A stretch of 22,194 nucleotides of DNA from Dehalococcoidales bacterium (GTDB taxonomy: Bacteria > Chloroflexota > Dehalococcoidia > Dehalococcoidales > UBA2162): NCBI GenBank assembly GCA_016844285.1, contig JAENIS010000012.1:1-22194 (forward strand). Direction: 5' to 3'. Every line of letters starts with the position of its first letter. Positions within the stretch are counted from its first letter, which is position 1. The notes under the pieces were generated by a model. That model had not been told where the DNA came from. It searched no databases and worked only from the letters and a program-made list of their open reading frames with translations. Below, piece after piece: positions 16,427-22,194 of the stretch. Made by a program: the position numbers and the translations under genes.

Positions 16427-16728
16427 ACCTTTCGATGTTGAAACAGGCACAGGAGCTTAAGTCAAAGCTCGAAAAAGCTCAGAAAGAGTTGGGCAAGACT
16501 GTCGTTGAAGCTGACTCCGGCCATGGTGCCGTTAAGGTCACCATCAACGGTCACCTAAAAATACTATCCGTGGAAATATCGCCGAAGGTAATTGACGCCA
16601 ACAAACCAAAGCAGCTAGAGGAGCTGGTACTGAAAGCAGTGAACGAAGCGATTGACAAATCCCAGAAAGTGGCCGCCAAACAGCTAAAGGGGATTACCGG
16701 CGGTTTGAAAATCCCGGGGCTAACCTAA
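16423..16728 (+). CDS. ybaB: YbaB/EbfC family nucleoid-associated protein
   Basis: A 101-residue DNA-binding protein of the YbaB/EbfC family, which forms a tweezer-like dimer and usually sits between dnaX and recR, as here. An N-terminal helix rich in Lys, Gln and Glu (MLKQAQELKSKLEKAQKEL) is followed by the conserved block GHGAVKVTINGHLKILSVEI and a C-terminal helix ending in GLKIPGL. The ATG at 16423 overlaps the dnaX stop (ATGA), and its GGAGG-type site (16414-16418) lies in dnaX, so translation is coupled. An upstream extension of the frame into dnaX is not used. A 309-bp repeat-filled gap then separates it from recR, which is unusual. Confidence 0.93.
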   Translation: MNLSMLKQAQELKSKLEKAQKELGKTVVEADSGHGAVKVTINGHLKILSVEISPKVIDANKPKQLEELVLKAVNEAIDKSQKVAAKQLKGITGGLKIPGLT

Positions 16729-16795
16729 GCAATAGAGGCAATCTCAAATAAAACAAGGGAGTTTGAGAGGGTATTAGACTCTCAATAGTGCTTCC

Positions 16796-17018
16796 CCCTC
16801 CAGGGAGGGTGTGTAACAACTCCTCACCCTATATCCCTCTCCCCTTATTAAGGGGAGAGGGAAGAGATTGTAGAGAGGGGGCTTCGCCCGGAGGGAAATC
16901 CCCCTGAGTCCCTCCCGTGTCAAGCACGGGACAGGCTCTTTTCCAAAGGGGGAAATAGAAGCTTCGTATTGACAAAACAGGGAGACCTCTCCCTTTAAGA
17001 AAGGGAGAGTGAGAGGGA
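16796..17018 (-). repeat. Dispersed hairpin repeat, copy R5, inverted orientation
   Basis: This copy fills the 309-bp gap between ybaB and recR. It contains a 12-bp stem (16835-16846/16850-16861), a GGGC-GAA-GCCC hairpin on the minus strand near 16880, the CCCGTG/CACGGG hairpin near 16920, and a 10-bp stem at 16987-16996/17000-17009. Bases 16896-16958 are a near-identical inverted copy of 1215-1280. Its terminator-like part points against ybaB and recR, unlike most other copies. Confidence 0.8.
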
Positions 17019-17037
17019 TTTTAACAAGGAGGCAAGG

Positions 17038-17667
17038 TTGAAAGAAAAAGTCACCTTGAATCAGGGGCTTCCGGCCACGGCGGAACCAATACATAAGCTT
17101 ATCCAGGAGTTTAACCGGTTGCCTGGTATTGGCCCCAAGAGTGCCCAGCGGATTGCCTATTACTTGCTGCGCGCCTCCGGGGAGCAAGCCCGGCTCCTGG
17201 CCGAAGCGATACTGGCCGTCAAAGAGCAGGTGACACTATGCTCATCTTGCTTTAATGTTACCGATACTGACCCCTGTCTCATCTGCCGTAACGAGGAGCG
17301 TGACCGGAGCAAGGTTTGCATTGTCGAGCAGCCGCAGGATATCCTGGCTCTGGAGCATACCCGGATTTACAAAGGACTCTATCATGTCCTCCACGGCGCC
17401 ATCTCGCCCACTGAGGGCATTGGCACCGAGGATATCAGAATCAGGGAGTTTCTTGAGCGTCTCAAGAACAGCCAGATTAGCGAGGTTATTTTAGCCACCA
17501 ACACCACCCTTGAAGGAGAGCAAACGGCCATGTATCTAAGCCGGTTGATTTCCCCTTTGAGTATCAAGGTTACCCGCCTTGCCCGTGGACTCCCCTTCGG
17601 CAGCGAGCTGGAATACGCCGACGATTTTACTCTGACCAGGGCTATTGAGGGAAGGCAGGAGTTTTAG
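17038..17667 (+). CDS. recR: Recombination mediator protein RecR
   Basis: RecR works with RecO (present 2 kb downstream) to load RecA on SSB-coated gaps. The 209-residue protein has a helix-hairpin-helix ([17 protein letters not shown], 28-44), a C4 zinc finger (Cys68, Cys71, Cys80, Cys83) and a Toprim domain starting at VCIVEQPQD (93-101), with [12 protein letters not shown] at 153-164. The TTG start is supported by AAGGAGG at 17026-17032. This gives an N-terminal extension of about ten residues compared with typical RecR. The last 48 bp (17620-17667) recur in decayed form at 18201-18247, beyond hicBA. Confidence 0.95.
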   Translation: MKEKVTLNQGLPATAEPIHKLIQEFNRLPGIGPKSAQRIAYYLLRASGEQARLLAEAILAVKEQVTLCSSCFNVTDTDPCLICRNEERDRSKVCIVEQPQDILALEHTRIYKGLYHVLHGAISPTEGIGTEDIRIREFLERLKNSQISEVILATNTTLEGEQTAMYLSRLISPLSIKVTRLARGLPFGSELEYADDFTLTRAIEGRQEF

Positions 17668-17690
17668 TTACTGAAGATGTCTATCAAGAG

Positions 17691-17783
17691 GGTAGTTTAA
17701 GAGGGGCGAAGCCCCTTCTTTTAATCCCTCCCCCTCTCCTTCCAGGAGAGGGGGATAAAGGGGGTGAGGTTGATAAAAACCTT
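17691..17783 (+). repeat. Dispersed hairpin repeat, copy R6
   Basis: A compact copy between recR and hicB. It holds the GGGGC-GAA-GCCCC hairpin with T-rich tail and an 11-bp stem (17730-17740/17744-17754) made of C5TCTCCT and AGGAGAG5. It closes with AAAGGGGGTGAGGTTG, as R7 and R8 do with variations. It is very similar to R7 at 18783-18870. Confidence 0.85.
17702..17722 (+). terminator. recR: Terminator-like hairpin of repeat R6, after recR
   Basis: AGGGGC pairs with GCCCCT over a GAA loop, followed by TCTTTT. It is placed and oriented to end the recR transcript. Confidence 0.55.
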
Positions 17784-17810
17784 GATTCAAGGGCAAGGGG
17801 AGGATAGATT

Positions 17811-18014
17811 ATGTTAAGACACTTTACACTGGAATACTGGGTAGACGATAGATGGTATGTTGGCAGACTCAAAGAAGTTCCTGGCGTATTTAGCCAGGGC
17901 GAGTCCCTCGAAGAATTGGAGGAGAATATTCGGGATGCTTATCGCCTGATGGTTGAGGAAGAGTTCTCACCACAGACAACTGTCCAGACCAAAGAAATAG
18001 GTATCGAGGCGTGA
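17811..18014 (+). CDS. hicB: HicB-type antitoxin
   Basis: The 67-residue antitoxin partner of HicA. It has the partial RNase H-like fold pattern of HicB: strands FTLEYWVDDRWYVGRLKEVPGVFSQGES followed by helix SLEELEENIRDAYRLMVEE. There is no C-terminal ribbon-helix-helix or HTH domain, so it is the short form that neutralises HicA and may depend on the complex for autoregulation. The antitoxin-first order is the reverse of classical hicAB, but known. The stop overlaps the hicA start by 4 bp (GTGA). GGGGAGGA at about 17798-17805 gives a usable ribosome site before the ATG. Confidence 0.85.
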   Translation: MLRHFTLEYWVDDRWYVGRLKEVPGVFSQGESLEELEENIRDAYRLMVEEEFSPQTTVQTKEIGIEA

Positions 18015-18190
18015 AACGGCGCGACCTTATCAGGGAATTGGTGGATGCCGGATGCTATTTGAGACGGAGTGGCAAGAAGCACGACATTTACATGAACCCT
18101 AAGAACGGGAAGAAGGCACCGGTTCCTCGTCACTCCGAAATCAAGGAGAGTCTTGGCGAGCTAATCAGAAGGGAGCTTGGTCTCAAATGA
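18011..18190 (+). CDS. hicA: HicA-type toxin (mRNA interferase)
   Basis: A 59-residue toxin with the HicA double-stranded-RNA-binding fold, which cleaves or blocks mRNA when unpaired. It begins MKRRDLIRELVDAGCYLRRS and then has GKKHDIY with His24, the catalytic residue position in this family. The later block KKAPVPRHSEIKESLGELIRRELGL matches the conserved C-terminal half (P-x-H-x-E-I). The GTG start overlaps the hicB stop by 4 bp, so the toxin is translated only with or after the antitoxin. All family landmarks are intact, so the toxin is probably functional. The pair lies between the two recR 3' ends. Confidence 0.87.
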   Translation: MKRRDLIRELVDAGCYLRRSGKKHDIYMNPKNGKKAPVPRHSEIKESLGELIRRELGLK

Positions 18191-18200
18191 TAGCAACATT

Positions 18201-18247
18201 GACGATTTTACCATAATAAGGCTACCGAGGGAAGGCAGGAGTTTTAG
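18201..18247 (+). pseudogene. recR: Decayed duplicate of the recR 3' end
   Basis: This 47-bp segment matches recR 17620-17667. The first 11 bp (GACGATTTTAC) are identical, the next 9-10 are diverged with a 1-nt gap, and the last 27 differ at two adjacent bases and end in the same GAGTTTTAG. The frame is shifted, so it is not coding. It forms a direct repeat that brackets repeat R6 plus hicBA. Confidence 0.75.
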
Positions 18248-18319
18248 CACTACTTCAGGTGAAATGCGAGTTTGGCTATATGGCCATTGAACGAAAACCT
18301 AAACAGTTGGAGACATACA

Positions 18320-18781
18320 ATGCCTGAGACGATAACAGTAGATACCACACTTATAAATATAGTCAAATCAGCTATTGAAGTCGCATTGGTATATGAAACG
18401 GCAACTCATGGTAAAAGAAAACTTGGCATCGCTGGCGAAGCTGGTGAGGTCTTAGTCTGCTACCAACTTGGACTTAAATTAGTATTGGATTCTCGTTCAG
18501 AGGGTTTTGATGCCATAGATAAAGATGGCCTGCAAGTTCAAATTAAGACTCGCCGAAGCGAATCTGAGGGGTTACCTCGTGATGTAGGTCGAACAAGTCC
18601 TTTTTCTCGACATAAATTCGACTATGCACTTCTCGCTTTACTGGACCATAATTACAAACTCTGTGAGATTTGGCGTGCTGATTATAGTAAGTTAAAGCCA
18701 ATTATAGAAAAGGAGAAACGGCGAAACCCCAGTCTTTCATCCTTCAAACATGTGGGAGAACTTATCAAACCGAAGCCATAA
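18320..18781 (+). CDS. Uncharacterised AT-rich protein with a PD-(D/E)XK-like motif
   Basis: A 153-residue protein that I recognise only by pattern. GIAGEAGEVLVCYQLGLKLV (about 35-54) and the later SEGFDAIDKDGLQVQIKTRR (about 61-80) look like the helix and the D-x(n)-Q-x-K core of PD-(D/E)XK-type nuclease-fold proteins. From memory, families annotated DUF6998 share the GFDAIDxDGxxxQIKTRR string. ATG 18320 is chosen because GGAG (18309-18312) lies 7 nt upstream; an upstream in-frame ATG at 18272 has no ribosome site. Base composition is clearly AT-richer than the housekeeping neighbours, which suggests transfer. It follows the decayed recR end with no partner gene. A DNA-processing role is a guess. 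Confidence 0.6.
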   Translation: MPETITVDTTLINIVKSAIEVALVYETATHGKRKLGIAGEAGEVLVCYQLGLKLVLDSRSEGFDAIDKDGLQVQIKTRRSESEGLPRDVGRTSPFSRHKFDYALLALLDHNYKLCEIWRADYSKLKPIIEKEKRRNPSLSSFKHVGELIKPKP

Positions 18782-18782
18782 T

Positions 18783-18870
18783 AAAAGGGGTAGTTTGAAG
18801 GGGCGAAGCCCCTTCTCTTAATCCATCCCCCTCTCCTTTGAAAGGAGAGGGGGACACAGGGGGTGGGTTC
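18783..18870 (+). repeat. Dispersed hairpin repeat, copy R7
   Basis: The copy contains both standard hairpins: GAAGGGGC-GAA-GCCCCTTC (18797-18815) and a stem of up to 13 bp formed by C5TCTCCTTT and AAAGGAGAG5 (18827-18839/18841-18853). It ends 3-4 bp before the ATG of the next gene, so its final GGGGGTGGG probably serves as, or replaced, that gene's ribosome site. Confidence 0.85.
18797..18819 (+). terminator. Terminator-like hairpin of repeat R7
   Basis: An 8-bp stem GAAGGGGC/GCCCCTTC with a GAA loop is followed by TCTT. It points the right way to end the preceding AT-rich gene. Confidence 0.5.
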
Positions 18871-18872
18871 AT

Positions 18873-19661
18873 ATGAAAATAATCGATTTGACCGACCAAT
18901 ATGAAAAGCTATACTTCGTCTGCCTCGAAGACTGGTCGGAAGAGATGAAAGAGGCGGGAAACCACAAAGAGGTCTGGTATAACCAGATGAAGGACAAAGG
19001 CCTCCGGGTGAAACTGGCACTGGATGACCGTGGCGAAGTTGGCGGCATGATACAGTACATCCCCATCGAGCACTCATTTGCCGAAGGCAAGGAGCTATAT
19101 TTCATCAATTGTATCTGGGTTCACGGACACAAACAGGGCAGGGGTGACTTCCGAAAACAGGGGATGGGTAAAGCCCTGCTCCAGGCGGCAGAGGATGACG
19201 CTAAAGCGATTGGGGCAAAGGGTATTACCGCCTGGGGCATTCCACTGCCTTTCTGGATGAAGGCATCCTGGTTTCGCAAGCAGGGATACACCAAGGTAGA
19301 CCAGCAAGGATTTTTAGGACAGGTTCTGCTCTGGAAACCTTTTAGCCATGATATAATTCCCCCGAAATGGTTCAAGCGCCAGAAAAAACCCACAGGGACA
19401 CCTGGTAAAGTAGCGGTGACCGCATTCCTCAACGGATGGTGTCCGGCTCAGAGCCTGACCTTCGAAAGGGCAAAACGAGCGGCTGCCGAGTTTGGCGATA
19501 AAGTGACCTTCCGACCGATTAACACCCTGGATAGAGAGCGCTTCCTGGAATGGGGCATATCCGATGCCCTGTTTATCGACGACAAGGAGGTGCGCACCGG
19601 ACCACCTCCTTCCTATGAAAAAATAAGGAAAATGATTGCAGCGAAAGTGACTAAATTATAG
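18873..19661 (+). CDS. GNAT acetyltransferase fused to a YoaP-like domain
   Basis: A 262-residue two-domain protein. Residues ~1-155 form a GNAT N-acetyltransferase; the acetyl-CoA loop is DFRKQGMGKALLQAAEDDA (92-110) in the R/Q-x-x-G-x-G pattern. Residues ~178-258 match the YoaP-like C-terminal region: a thioredoxin-like strand VAVTAFLNGWCPAQ with one cysteine (Cys190), then FGDKVTFRPINTLDRERFLEWGISDALFIDDKEV. Similar fusions are annotated in Firmicutes and archaea, with unknown acceptor substrate. The ATG directly follows repeat R7. recO begins 14 bp after its stop, so the two genes are likely co-transcribed; that link may simply reflect the insertion of R7 and its neighbours. Confidence 0.8.
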   Translation: MKIIDLTDQYEKLYFVCLEDWSEEMKEAGNHKEVWYNQMKDKGLRVKLALDDRGEVGGMIQYIPIEHSFAEGKELYFINCIWVHGHKQGRGDFRKQGMGKALLQAAEDDAKAIGAKGITAWGIPLPFWMKASWFRKQGYTKVDQQGFLGQVLLWKPFSHDIIPPKWFKRQKKPTGTPGKVAVTAFLNGWCPAQSLTFERAKRAAAEFGDKVTFRPINTLDRERFLEWGISDALFIDDKEVRTGPPPSYEKIRKMIAAKVTKL

Positions 19662-19675
19662 TCGAGTAGACCAAA

Positions 19676-20470
19676 ATGCCCAAGCCACGAACTTATCAGA
19701 CGGAAGCCATTATTATCAAGAAGACCAGGCTCGGAGAGGCGGATAGAATCCTTACCCTCTATACCCCGGAAATGGGCAAGATTCAGGCCGTCGCCAAGGG
19801 GGTGAGACGTCCCCGGAGCAAGCTCACCGGGCACCTGGAGCTGCTCACCCATAGCCTGGTATCACTGGCGCGCGGCCGGAACCTGGATACTATCACCGGC
19901 AGCCAGAGCATCAATAGCTTCCTGCCGCTGAAAAGCGACCTCCGGCTTAGCTCCTACGCTCTCTATACTTGTGAGCTGGTTAACCAGTTCACCGCCGAAG
20001 GTATGGAGAATCGTCCCCTGTTCCAGCTATTTCTGGAGACAATGCACCAGCTCTGTCAGTGTGACGATAGCGAACTGGTGCTGCGCTACTTCGAGCTTCA
20101 CCTGCTCAACGAGGTTGGCTACCGGCCTGAGCTTCAGCAGTGTGTCGTCTGTCACCAACCATTAAAACCGGTCGTCAACCTCTTTGGCTCCAGTGCCGGT
20201 GGTATACTCTGCCCTGATTGCCGCCAGAGCCAGCCTTTTACCTACCTTCTTTCCGTGAACGGCTTGAAGGTGCTGCGCTGGCTACAGGATGGCGACTGGA
20301 GTGCGGTCAGCCGGCTGAGGATGAATCCCGAACTAGCTACTGAGCTAGAGTCAATCGTCAGAAAATACCTCAGATATCTCCTCGAGCGAGAGGTAAAATC
20401 GGTAGCATGGTTGGATAGTTTAAGGGAATGGGGAAACGCCGGTATTAAGCAAGGCGAAGCACATCTCTAA
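19676..20470 (+). CDS. recO: DNA repair protein RecO
   Basis: RecO (264 residues) binds ssDNA and SSB and, with RecR, loads RecA in gap repair. The N-terminal OB fold is YQTEAIIIKKTRLGEADRILTLYTPEMGKIQAVAKGVRRPRSKLTG-like (7-52, key residues Gly20, Asp23, Arg24 and the KGVRR basic patch). A helical middle domain contains a zinc-finger pair Cys156/Cys159 and Cys179/Cys182. Length is typical. The ribosome site is poor (GAGTAGACC), so translation may be coupled to the upstream GNAT gene 14 bp away. lysS follows after repeat R8, a common neighbourhood for recO in this kind of genome. Confidence 0.93.
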   Translation: MPKPRTYQTEAIIIKKTRLGEADRILTLYTPEMGKIQAVAKGVRRPRSKLTGHLELLTHSLVSLARGRNLDTITGSQSINSFLPLKSDLRLSSYALYTCELVNQFTAEGMENRPLFQLFLETMHQLCQCDDSELVLRYFELHLLNEVGYRPELQQCVVCHQPLKPVVNLFGSSAGGILCPDCRQSQPFTYLLSVNGLKVLRWLQDGDWSAVSRLRMNPELATELESIVRKYLRYLLEREVKSVAWLDSLREWGNAGIKQGEAHL

Positions 20471-20473
20471 CTC

Positions 20474-20645
20474 TCCTACTTAAATCCCTCTTAATCTCCC
20501 TTTACCAAAGGGAGAAGCCTTGCTAAAGACCATTTTGGTAATTCATAAAAGGGAGTAGCCTGCGAAGAGGGGCATTAGCCCCTCTTTCTCTATTTCCCCC
20601 TCTCCTGGAAGGAGAGGGGGAATAAGGGGGTAAGGTTAATAAACA
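20474..20645 (+). repeat. Dispersed hairpin repeat, copy R8
   Basis: This long copy fills most of the 284-bp gap between recO and lysS. Its left part (20485-20540, with CCCTTTACCAAAGGG and AAAGACCATTTT) matches the tail of R1; its right part has both standard hairpins, AAGAGGGGC/GCCCCTCTT (20565-20586) and C5TCTCCT/AGGAGAG5 (20596-20606/20610-20620), then the end GGGGGTAAGGTT. The remaining gap (20646-20754) holds a 5-bp GAGAG/CTCTC hairpin with TTTTT near 20699-20725 and no clear gene. Confidence 0.85.
20565..20595 (+). terminator. recO: Terminator-like hairpin of repeat R8, after recO
   Basis: A 9-bp stem AAGAGGGGC/GCCCCTCTT with an ATTA loop is followed by TCTCTATTT. Its orientation fits termination of the recO transcript. 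Confidence 0.55.
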
Positions 20646-20754
20646 ATCCCATCATCAACCCGCTTTACTAGAGCCTTAATAAGGTGGATAATGAGGACTG
20701 AGAGTTTGGTGCTCTCCGCCTTTTTACGATACTATTTAAGGATAATGAATTGAT

Positions 20755-22194
20755 ATGGAACCAAGATTAGACCGCATTACCCAACAGCGACTGGAAAAAC
20801 TTGGCCAAATACGTGCCCGTGGCATCGACCCCTATCCCCACCGCTACCAGCGGACCCACACTGCTCAGGAAGCCGTTACCTTGCTTGAGCAGAAAGAAAA
20901 GGGGGTGACCACCGAGGACAAAGTTAGTGTTGCGGGCAGGATTACCGCCATGCGGCGCATGGGTAAGAGCGCTTTTTTTGATATCCGGGATGATTCGGGA
21001 AAGATGCAGCTCCTCTTCCAGGATATTAACAAGTATGACGAGGAACAGCGTGAACTTTTCAAGAACCTGGATATTGGTGACATCATCGGCACCAAAGGTA
21101 GTCTAGTACGGACAAAGACGGGAGAACCAACCGTTTGGGTAGGCGATTTTACCATCCTGGCGAAATCTCTCCAGCCTTTACCGGAAAAGTGGCACGGTCT
21201 CACCGATACCGAGCAGCGATTCCGTCAGCGCTACCTTGATTTAATCAGTAACCCTGAGACCAAAGAGACTTTTCGGCGGCGCAGTCAGATTATTACCGCA
21301 GTTCGCCAGTTCCTCAACCAGCAGGGATTTAGCGAAGTCGAAACGCCGGTGCTGCAACCGGCCGTCGGCGGTGCTCTAGCTCGCCCCTTTATCACCCATC
21401 ACCATGCCCTCGACCAGGATTTCTACCTGCGTATTGCCACCGAGCTTCATCTGAAGCGACTCATCATCGGCGGCTTTGATAGGGTCTATGAGCTGGGACG
21501 TATCTTCCGCAATGAGGGTATTGACACCACGCACAACCCCGAGTTCACTACCCTGGAAAGCTATCAGGCCTACGCCGACTATAATGACGTGATGCGGATG
21601 CTGGAAGAGATGGTGACCACCGTCAGCCAGCAGGTTCTGGGCACAACCGAAGTGAAGTTCGGTGAGCATACCATCAACTTTGCGGCACCATGGGCGCGAC
21701 TCAGCCTACGTGAGGCGATTGAGCAATATAGTGGTATTGACTTTACCAAATATCCCGATGCCGGTTCTTTGCGGGCGGAGATGCAACGACTAAAGATGAA
21801 GGTTGACCCGCAGAAAGACCTCGGTCGTCTCATCGATGAGCTTATTTCAACCTTTGTCGAGCCGCATTTGATTCAACCCACTTTCCTGATTGACTACCCG
21901 CTGGACATGTCCCCCCTGGCGAAGAGAAAGCCGGGTAGCGACCAACTGGTGGAGCGGTTTGAAGCCTTTGCCGGGTGCATGGAGATTGCCAATGCCTTCA
22001 CCGAGCTTAACGACCCTATCGAGCAAAGGGAGCGTTTTGTCCAGCAGCAAAAGCAGCGCCAGCCGGAAGGTGAGCCGGTAGAGAGCATTGACGAAGATTT
22101 TCTGCTGGCGATGGAGCATGGCATGCCCCCCACCGGCGGCCTGGGCGTCGGCATCGACCGCCTGGTGATGCTCCTCACCAACCAGCAATCCATC
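20755..22194 (+). CDS. lysS: Lysyl-tRNA synthetase, class II (3' end beyond window)
   Basis: LysRS charges tRNA-Lys with lysine. The open frame runs 480 codons without stop to the window edge, so only about 10-20 C-terminal residues should be missing. The N-terminal anticodon-binding OB fold is around 56-140 (VSVAGRITAMRRMG then SAFFDIRDDSGKMQLLF). Class II motif 1 lies at about 180-202 (FSEVETPVLQ), motif 2 at 243-268 (RVYELGRIFRNEGI then HNPEFTTLE), and motif 3 at 461-474 (GGLGVGIDRLVMLL). The ATG at 20755 is the first methionine; AAGGAT at 20738-20743 is a weak ribosome site 11-12 nt upstream. The gene is intact within the window. Confidence 0.95.
   Translation, partial: MEPRLDRITQQRLEKLGQIRARGIDPYPHRYQRTHTAQEAVTLLEQKEKGVTTEDKVSVAGRITAMRRMGKSAFFDIRDDSGKMQLLFQDINKYDEEQRELFKNLDIGDIIGTKGSLVRTKTGEPTVWVGDFTILAKSLQPLPEKWHGLTDTEQRFRQRYLDLISNPETKETFRRRSQIITAVRQFLNQQGFSEVETPVLQPAVGGALARPFITHHHALDQDFYLRIATELHLKRLIIGGFDRVYELGRIFRNEGIDTTHNPEFTTLESYQAYADYNDVMRMLEEMVTTVSQQVLGTTEVKFGEHTINFAAPWARLSLREAIEQYSGIDFTKYPDAGSLRAEMQRLKMKVDPQKDLGRLIDELISTFVEPHLIQPTFLIDYPLDMSPLAKRKPGSDQLVERFEAFAGCMEIANAFTELNDPIEQRERFVQQQKQRQPEGEPVESIDEDFLLAMEHGMPPTGGLGVGIDRLVMLLTNQQSI

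Noticed and set aside
1146..20645. Regularly recurring hairpin repeats considered as a CRISPR array.
   Set aside because: The units are kilobases apart, vary in length and order, and contain strong internal stems; there are no spacers or cas genes.

Overview
The window looks like part of the chromosome of an uncultivated anaerobic bacterium, most probably a Chloroflexota of the Dehalococcoidia type. The grounds are moderate GC, a conserved dnaX-ybaB-recR and recO-lysS housekeeping block, and many hairpin-rich intergenic repeats. The accessory genes (DUF362, MBL-fold, 4-hydroxybutyryl-CoA dehydratase-like, MFS) also fit anaerobic Chloroflexota. The phylum is inferred from this overall pattern, not from a marker search.

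Layout. 1-1.05 kb: two tandem type IV prepilin-like genes. 1.5-3.9 kb: a DUF362 protein and an MBL-fold hydrolase, each preceded by repeats. 4.1-8.3 kb: a tight three-gene efflux operon (HlyD-type adaptor, double-ATPase ABC protein, one ABC-2 permease) resembling the YbhGFSR layout but with one permease. 8.4-11.2 kb: a minus-strand 2-hydroxyacid dehydrogenase divergent from a flavin/[4Fe-4S] 4-hydroxybutyryl-CoA dehydratase-like gene. 11.4-12.6 kb: an AT-rich HEPN-domain gene of foreign appearance. 12.6-14.7 kb: a duplicated dnaX 5' end, a membrane-protein scrap, an MFS transporter on the minus strand, and a 141-bp MITE-like element nested in an older repeat. 14.8-17.7 kb: dnaX, ybaB and recR. 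17.8-18.2 kb: a hicBA toxin-antitoxin pair followed by a decayed copy of the recR 3' end. 18.3-18.8 kb: an AT-rich nuclease-like gene. 18.9-20.5 kb: a GNAT-YoaP fusion and recO. 20.8 kb to the end: lysS, cut by the window edge.

The most interesting pattern is the remodelling of this housekeeping locus. The segment with the MFS gene lies between two copies of the dnaX promoter and first 24 codons. The segment with hicBA lies between two copies of the recR 3' end. Neither segment carries a visible recombinase. A family of at least seven intergenic repeats runs through the window; in most of them a GC-rich GAA-loop hairpin with a T-rich tail, resembling an intrinsic terminator, sits next to a second long hairpin of C-rich and G-rich arms. 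Most copies point the same way as the gene they follow. One of them was later hit by a MITE, leaving a 10-bp target duplication and an intact empty-site homologue elsewhere in the window.
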